From contig JBARIW010000020.1 in NCBI GenBank assembly GCA_049799955.1, positions 1 through 64,000 of the forward strand: DNA of 64,000 bases, read 5' to 3'. The DNA comes from JBGTFE01 sp049799955 (lineage in GTDB: Bacteria > Acidobacteriota > Blastocatellia > Pyrinomonadales > Pyrinomonadaceae). The translations under genes and the position numbers were made by a program. Positions 59,433-64,000 of the stretch are shown here, piece after piece. The notes under the pieces were generated by a model. The model saw only the letters and a program-made list of their open reading frames with translations, was not told where the DNA came from and did not search any database. The stretch's first letter is position 1; the number at the start of each line of letters is the position of its first letter.

Positions 59433-60452
59433 ATGCAGTCATTTTCACCAATCAGAGAAAAATTAAACCCGCACATCGCGGCGCAGAGAATTTTCAGCCT
59501 TATAAAATCCGAGATGGATTTGGTCGAAGCCGAATTCGACCGTCAGGCAAGCTCGAATATTCAGGTTATCAATTATCTCGGCGATTATCTGCGCGCTTCG
59601 GGCGGCAAGCGCGTGCGCCCGGCGCTTTTGCTTTTGTCGAATTACGCGGTCGGCGGAAACCCGAAAAATAAAAATATCATCAGGCTTGCGACCGTCATGG
59701 AAATGCTTCACACGGCGACGCTCGTTCACGACGATATTATCGACAACGCCGATTTGCGGCGAAATCGCGCTTCGGTAAACGCGCGTTTCGGCAATCAGTC
59801 AGCCGTTTTGATGGGCGATTGGCTTTATATGTCGGCTTTTGAAACTTCGCTCAAGGAAAGAAGTCTCCAGATTCTCGATATTTTAACGCGCCTGACGCGC
59901 AAAATGACCGAAGGCGAATTGATTCAGCTTACGACGCTCGGCAAAACTGAGATTTCGGAAACCGAATATTTTGATATTTTGCAGAGAAAAACCGCTTTTC
60001 TTTTCTCGGCTTGCTGCGAAATCGGCGCGATTCTGGCGAATGCGTCGAAAGAAGAGCAAGCCGCTTTGCGCGATTATGGAATGAATCTCGGAACGGCTTT
60101 TCAGCTTGCCGACGATTTGCTCGATTTTACCGCCGAAGAGGAAATTCTCGGAAAAGCCGCCGGAGCCGACCTTTTGGAAGGAAAATTAACTCTGCCTTTG
60201 ATTCTCCTGCGCGAAAAAGAACCGGAAGTGCGGCGGCATCTGGAAAATATAATGCACGAAGGAAATTACGAAAACGTTTCGCGCGAAAGCTTAACGGAAA
60301 AGCTCGAAAGCTACGGTTTATTAGAAGAAACGCGAAACCGGGCTTACAATTTTGCTAATGAAGCGCTGAAAAATCTTGCAGTTTTGGCAAAAACAGAGTA
60401 TCGTTCTGCTTTAGAAGAAATTCCGGGCTATATGATACAAAGAAGCAACTAA
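59433..60452 (+). CDS. Polyprenyl (trans-isoprenyl) diphosphate synthase
   Basis: The 339-residue protein has the two Asp-rich motifs for magnesium binding: LVHDDIIDNADLRR and FQLADDLLDFTAEEE. It also has GGKRVRPALLLL near the N terminus. The length and the residues before the first Asp motif suggest a long-chain synthase of the octaprenyl/solanesyl class making the quinone side chain, but chain length cannot be set from sequence alone. It starts with zero gap after the signal-peptidase homologue. Confidence 0.93.
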   Translation: MQSFSPIREKLNPHIAAQRIFSLIKSEMDLVEAEFDRQASSNIQVINYLGDYLRASGGKRVRPALLLLSNYAVGGNPKNKNIIRLATVMEMLHTATLVHDDIIDNADLRRNRASVNARFGNQSAVLMGDWLYMSAFETSLKERSLQILDILTRLTRKMTEGELIQLTTLGKTEISETEYFDILQRKTAFLFSACCEIGAILANASKEEQAALRDYGMNLGTAFQLADDLLDFTAEEEILGKAAGADLLEGKLTLPLILLREKEPEVRRHLENIMHEGNYENVSRESLTEKLESYGLLEETRNRAYNFANEALKNLAVLAKTEYRSALEEIPGYMIQRSN

Positions 60453-60477
60453 CCGGAAAGTTTGAGCGGAGAAAATT

Positions 60478-61155
60478 TTGGATTATTCTGGAAAATCGCC
60501 ATCTGATCTTATGTTAAACGAAAATCTGATTTCGACATTGGAGCAAAGCCTGCGCCAGACGCGCAACGCGCAGAATCGTCTTCTCGGACGGCTGCGTGAA
60601 GTTGAATCCGAAGCCGAAAGTCTGCGTGAAGAAATCGAAGCGATGGAGAACAGCGCCGAGCAGACCGAAGCCGCGATTTACAGCCTTCTGGCAACGATGG
60701 GTTCAAGCAAGTCACGCAAAAATAAATCGGCGCAAGCTCAATTTGAGGACGACGATTATGAATTGGCGCGGGATTTGAAAAGAAATCCGCGTCCGAGTCC
60801 GAACAATCAGAATTCATATCCGAAGAATTACCGCAATAATAACAATAATAATTCGGTTGCATATATAAATCATTCCCGAAACGTCCCTTCAATCGGTTCG
60901 CACATCGAGCCTGTAAATCATCGTTTTACCGACCGTACCATCACGCAGGCTTGCACTTTGCTTCTGCGCGAAGCCACGCAGCCGCTGCACGTCAACGAGC
61001 TTTACAATCTGCTCGTCGCGGGCGGTTTCGAATTTAAAGGAAACAATCCGACCATTTCGATTGCCGTTTCATTAAACCGCAACCGCCGGTTTCGCAAGGT
61101 CGCGCCCGGAACTTTTGACCTGGTAATGCGAAACGCTTCGCAGGCGGTTTCGTAA
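60478..61155 (+). CDS. Coiled-coil protein with HARE-HTH-like domain
   Basis: From TTG 60478 (supported by GCGGAG just upstream) the protein is 225 residues. Residues 10-70 are a coiled coil (ESEAESLREEIEAMENSAEQ), residues 75-140 a low-complexity Asn/Arg/Lys linker, and residues 148-222 a winged-helix of HARE-HTH type: ITQACTLLLREATQPLHVNE, LYNLLVAGGFEFKGNNPTIS and NRRFRKVAPGTFDLV. HARE-HTH domains are found in RNA polymerase delta, restriction enzymes and chromatin proteins, and probably bind DNA. The role is unknown. An ATG at 60511 is an alternative start with a weaker RBS. Confidence 0.75.
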   Translation: MDYSGKSPSDLMLNENLISTLEQSLRQTRNAQNRLLGRLREVESEAESLREEIEAMENSAEQTEAAIYSLLATMGSSKSRKNKSAQAQFEDDDYELARDLKRNPRPSPNNQNSYPKNYRNNNNNNSVAYINHSRNVPSIGSHIEPVNHRFTDRTITQACTLLLREATQPLHVNELYNLLVAGGFEFKGNNPTISIAVSLNRNRRFRKVAPGTFDLVMRNASQAVS

Positions 61156-61277
61156 GAATTCATAAAACTACAGGTAAATTAAAGGTTTAAGCTTGTTTTT
61201 TTGCAAAAAATAAGTGAAAATATTACTTTGCCGAAGACATCTAACTTACCCCTGCTTTTATTTTGGAGAAATAAATA

Positions 61278-63383
61278 ATGCGTATTCGTGTTTTGCTGAA
61301 ACTAAAATTCAGTTTTGTAATAATCAGTTTTTTTATATTAATGCTTGGAATGAGCGATAGTGTGTTTGCTCAAAAAGTCAGGCTTCGCGCGCAGCTTGAC
61401 CCTATTTCAAGAATGACTCCGCTTCCTTCGTGCGCTTCGAGCAATCTCAAATATGCTGATATTTTTGCGGACGGGAATATAGCTGTGCAAGGCAGCTATA
61501 ACTGTCGCGGCGTATTCATCTATGATATTTCAAATCCGGATGCGCCCGTTCTGTCTTCCTGGTACAATCCCGGAAACAATCAGCAATTTCTCGAAGCAAT
61601 AGTCATTGGCAATCGCGGATATTTCGGAAGCGGAAACGGCGGCGGCGTTCATATTGTCGATTTAACCAATCCCGCCAATCCGGTTTTGCTCGGAACGGTC
61701 AGCACGGCAAACAACGCTTTCTCGTCAATTCACGAAATGGTCGTATTCCGTCAAAACAATCAGGATTATCTGATTGAAAATTTCAACGGTTTCTCAAGCA
61801 AAATATTAAAAGTTATCAACGTCAGCAATCCTGCCAGTCCTGTTTTCATCCGCGACCTTAATCCGACCGAGACTGCTTGGGTTCATGCTGTTCATATTCG
61901 CGGAAATCGGATGTTTACCTCTGGTTGGGGAAGCGCGTCAAACCGTGGCAGAACCGAAATTTACGACATATCGAATATTGGAACGCAAGCGCCGTCGCTT
62001 CTCGGTTTTATTGAAGACCAGACGAGCACAACCGCCGGAAACAGTATGCACAGCAGCTGGTCGAGCGAGGACGGCAATTATCTCTATAGCTGCCGTGAAA
62101 CATCCAACGGAAACGGCGATGTTCGCGTTTATAACATTACCAATCCGGCTGTTCCGCTTCTGGTAAAATCTATCGGAATGGTCGCGTTAGGATTAAATGC
62201 CGTTACGCCGCATAATCCGGTCGTGATGGGAAATTATCTGTATGTCGCATGGTATCAGGCGGGAATTCAGGTATTTGATTTAACAAATCCTGCCGACCCG
62301 AAACGCGTCGGGCAATACGATACTTTTCAATCGACTTTTGCCGCGCCTGTTGATGAACGCAAAAAAGGTGTTTTAGAAACCGAGCCGTGGGATATGGTCT
62401 GCGGCACTACCGGTCGCCAAAACGCGCTCCCGACAACTTATGACGGCAACTGGGCGGTTTTTCCTTTCGCCGGTCAAAATAAAATTTTAGCGGGCGATTT
62501 GAAGAACGGTTTAATAATTTTGGACGCCAGCCAGGTCAGTGCGCCGCTCAAAAATCAGGTTTCTGATTTTGACGGCGACGGCAAGACGGATTTTTCGGTT
62601 TACTCGCCAAGCACCGGAATGTGGCAAATCGAAAATAGCTCGACCGGCGCTTTCAACACGACTCATTTCGGCATCAGCGAAGACAAGCTTGTTACGGGCG
62701 ATTATGACGGCGACGGTAAGGAAGACATTGCCGTTTTCCGTCCTTCGACCGGCATCTGGTATATTCTCAACAGCTCGACCGGCTTTTTCGCGCAGCAATT
62801 CGGTCTGACCGGCGACGTTCCGGTGGCTGGCGATTACGATGCCGACGGAAAAACCGATTTTGCCGTTTTCCGACCTTCAAACGGTCTTTGGTATATTCAG
62901 CAAAGTTCGCTCGGCGTCAGAATCATAAATTGGGGATTAAGCGGCGACAAAGCATTTTCGGGCGATTTTGAAGGCGACGGCAAAGCCGATTTGGTTATTT
63001 ACAGACCTTCGACGGGCATCTGGTATATCTCTCTGAGCTCTTCGAGTCAGGCTTTGATTGTCTGGTATGGAATTTCAACTGACAAGCCGGTTACAGCCGA
63101 TTTCGACGGCGACGGAAAATCCGAGTTCGCGGTTTATCGTCCGAGCGAAGGAAACTGGTATATTCTAAATCTGGCGACGAATTCGAGCGCGGTTTATCGT
63201 TTCGGTTTAGCTGAAGATATGCCGATTCCGGCGGATTACGACGGCGACGGAAAAGCCGATATTGCGGTTTTCCGTCCGAGCAATAATGCCTGGTATCGCC
63301 TGAACAGCTCAAACGGAGCGTTCAGCGCGAGAGTCTTCGGGCAAAGCGGCGATACGCCTTCGCCTGCGTCGGTTCAACCGTAG
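61278..63383 (+). CDS. Secreted LVIVD and FG-GAP repeat protein
   Basis: The 701-residue protein has a signal peptide (ends near VFAQK). Residues about 60-415 are LVIVD-type propeller repeats (VHIVDLTNPANPVLLGTVST; IQVFDLTNPADPKRVGQYDT). Residues about 430-700 are six FG-GAP units with DYDGDGKEDIAVFRPSTGIW-type calcium motifs. The two propellers form one extracellular chain. The RBS GGAG lies well placed before the ATG. Ligand unknown; the second half shares its unit with the subtilisin at 24673. Confidence 0.9.
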   Translation: MRIRVLLKLKFSFVIISFFILMLGMSDSVFAQKVRLRAQLDPISRMTPLPSCASSNLKYADIFADGNIAVQGSYNCRGVFIYDISNPDAPVLSSWYNPGNNQQFLEAIVIGNRGYFGSGNGGGVHIVDLTNPANPVLLGTVSTANNAFSSIHEMVVFRQNNQDYLIENFNGFSSKILKVINVSNPASPVFIRDLNPTETAWVHAVHIRGNRMFTSGWGSASNRGRTEIYDISNIGTQAPSLLGFIEDQTSTTAGNSMHSSWSSEDGNYLYSCRETSNGNGDVRVYNITNPAVPLLVKSIGMVALGLNAVTPHNPVVMGNYLYVAWYQAGIQVFDLTNPADPKRVGQYDTFQSTFAAPVDERKKGVLETEPWDMVCGTTGRQNALPTTYDGNWAVFPFAGQNKILAGDLKNGLIILDASQVSAPLKNQVSDFDGDGKTDFSVYSPSTGMWQIENSSTGAFNTTHFGISEDKLVTGDYDGDGKEDIAVFRPSTGIWYILNSSTGFFAQQFGLTGDVPVAGDYDADGKTDFAVFRPSNGLWYIQQSSLGVRIINWGLSGDKAFSGDFEGDGKADLVIYRPSTGIWYISLSSSSQALIVWYGISTDKPVTADFDGDGKSEFAVYRPSEGNWYILNLATNSSAVYRFGLAEDMPIPADYDGDGKADIAVFRPSNNAWYRLNSSNGAFSARVFGQSGDTPSPASVQP

Positions 63384-63405
63384 AAGCGATTCGAATATAA
63401 AAATG

Positions 63406-63446
63406 AAAACCCGAAGTTACGGCTTAATGCCTGACTTCGGGTTTTT
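63406..63446. terminator. Bidirectional terminator
   Basis: AAAACCCGAAGT pairs with ACTTCGGGTTTT over a 16-base loop, T-rich on both strands. It lies between the LVIVD gene and the FMN reductase gene. Confidence 0.9.
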
Positions 63447-63452
63447 AGTTGT

Positions 63453-64000
63453 TCAGTGATGTTTTGAAGCGAGATTTTCTCTGCCCCAGCGCAAAGCCTT
63501 GCTCATCCAGACTAATTCTTCTAAAAATCCCTGCACACGCTTTTCATAAGCTTCGTCCAATAATTTCCCGTTTTCATCAAATTTCTGCCGGACGCCCGGG
63601 AAATTTAAATCGGCAAACGTTACCGCTAAACCGAGTTCACGAACCATCGTGACCAGAGCTTCAATCACGCGCGTTCCGCCCCACGAACCTGCCGAAACGC
63701 CGACCAGCGCGACCGCTTTGTGGATATATTCCTTCAAAAGCAAGTCCAGAATGCTTTTTAAAATGCCCGGATAACCGTGATTATATTCGGGCGAAACGAT
63801 TACCAGAGCGTCGGCGCGAATTATCGCGTCGCGCCATTCGGGAAACAAATCTTTTATCTCCGTTCCGTAATCGTCGCGCGGCAATTCGAAATCGCGCGCA
63901 TCGAAAAGCTGCGTCTCGATTTCCTCGTGCGCCTGCATTTTGGAAAAAACCCATTCGGCAACATGCCTGCTTTGCCTGTCTTTCCGGTTTGTTCCGAGTA
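63453..64000 (-). CDS. NADPH-dependent FMN reductase family protein (5' partial)
   Basis: The minus-strand frame stays open to the window edge: upstream of the internal ATG at 63938 it reads LGTNRKDRQSRHVAEWVFSK, which matches the flavin-binding GSxRxxS start of this family. The real start is therefore beyond base 64000 and an internal ATG should not be used. The visible part contains VIVSPEYNHGYPGILKSILD and the VGVSAGSWGGTRVIEAL loop that bind FMN. It probably reduces flavin or quinone with NAD(P)H. Only a few N-terminal residues should be missing. Confidence 0.9.
   Translation of the reverse strand, partial: LGTNRKDRQSRHVAEWVFSKMQAHEEIETQLFDARDFELPRDDYGTEIKDLFPEWRDAIIRADALVIVSPEYNHGYPGILKSILDLLLKEYIHKAVALVGVSAGSWGGTRVIEALVTMVRELGLAVTFADLNFPGVRQKFDENGKLLDEAYEKRVQGFLEELVWMSKALRWGRENLASKHH

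Overview
The window looks like chromosomal DNA of an Acidobacteriota bacterium, most likely of the Blastocatellia/Pyrinomonadales type. This is an inference from gene content: many secreted proteins ending in calcium-binding FG-GAP/VCBS units, CSLREA and LVIVD proteins, S8/S41/M16/M28 peptidases, the compact yicC-gmk-rpoZ block, and moderate GC by eye. No rRNA, CRISPR array, transposase or phage structural gene was seen. One tRNA, tRNA-Gln(CUG), is present.

Layout. 0-2 kb: a HigB/HigA toxin-antitoxin pair and a secreted beta-helix protein. 2-7 kb, minus strand: sucC without sucD, two paralogous lipoproteins, pepA and smpB, then tRNA-Gln. 7-13 kb: a thioesterase, a protein with a TIR-like CAP12-type domain, a secreted unknown, acs, and a cluster of a 59-residue membrane protein plus two isochorismatase-like hydrolases. 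13-23 kb: a two-gene secreted unit (DUF3142-like plus a large unknown), ETF-ubiquinone oxidoreductase, CsbD, yicC-gmk-rpoZ and an MsbA-type exporter. 23-40 kb: an OmpA-like protein, a subtilisin with FG-GAP repeats, a degenerate ABC ATPase, a VIT/vWA protein, a Ycf48-like propeller, a CtpA-type protease, a GAF protein beside a cytosolic subtilisin, and a CSLREA beta-helix protein. 40-46 kb: a catalytic/non-catalytic M16 pair, two VOC proteins, and a SWIM-Rad52 fusion divergent from an XRE regulator. 46-64 kb: aroF, argS, larC-folE-DUF2007-M28, an FG-GAP protein, metG, a BrnT remnant with its antitoxin, tatD, yajQ, a signal-peptidase homologue lacking its serine, a polyprenyl synthase, a HARE-HTH protein, an LVIVD/FG-GAP protein, and an FMN reductase that runs off the right edge.

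The most striking feature is not a gene. Scattered through the window are about twenty elements made of short tandem words, mostly 7-mers. Most consist of a left arm of a word and a right arm of its reverse complement, so each can fold into a long hairpin. Different loci use different words, and some words recur at several loci. The elements sit exactly at gene borders, often supply a stop codon, often take the place where a ribosome-binding site should be, and in several genes (ompA-like, larC, SWIM-Rad52, metG, tatD) are translated as part of the protein. They resemble in kind the heptamer repeats known from filamentous cyanobacteria.

Other points worth a second look are the single-gene TIR-like candidate defence effector, the SWIM-Rad52 fusion with a palindromic operator, the Ser-to-Ala signal-peptidase lipoprotein, and the ABC ATPase with several altered catalytic motifs.
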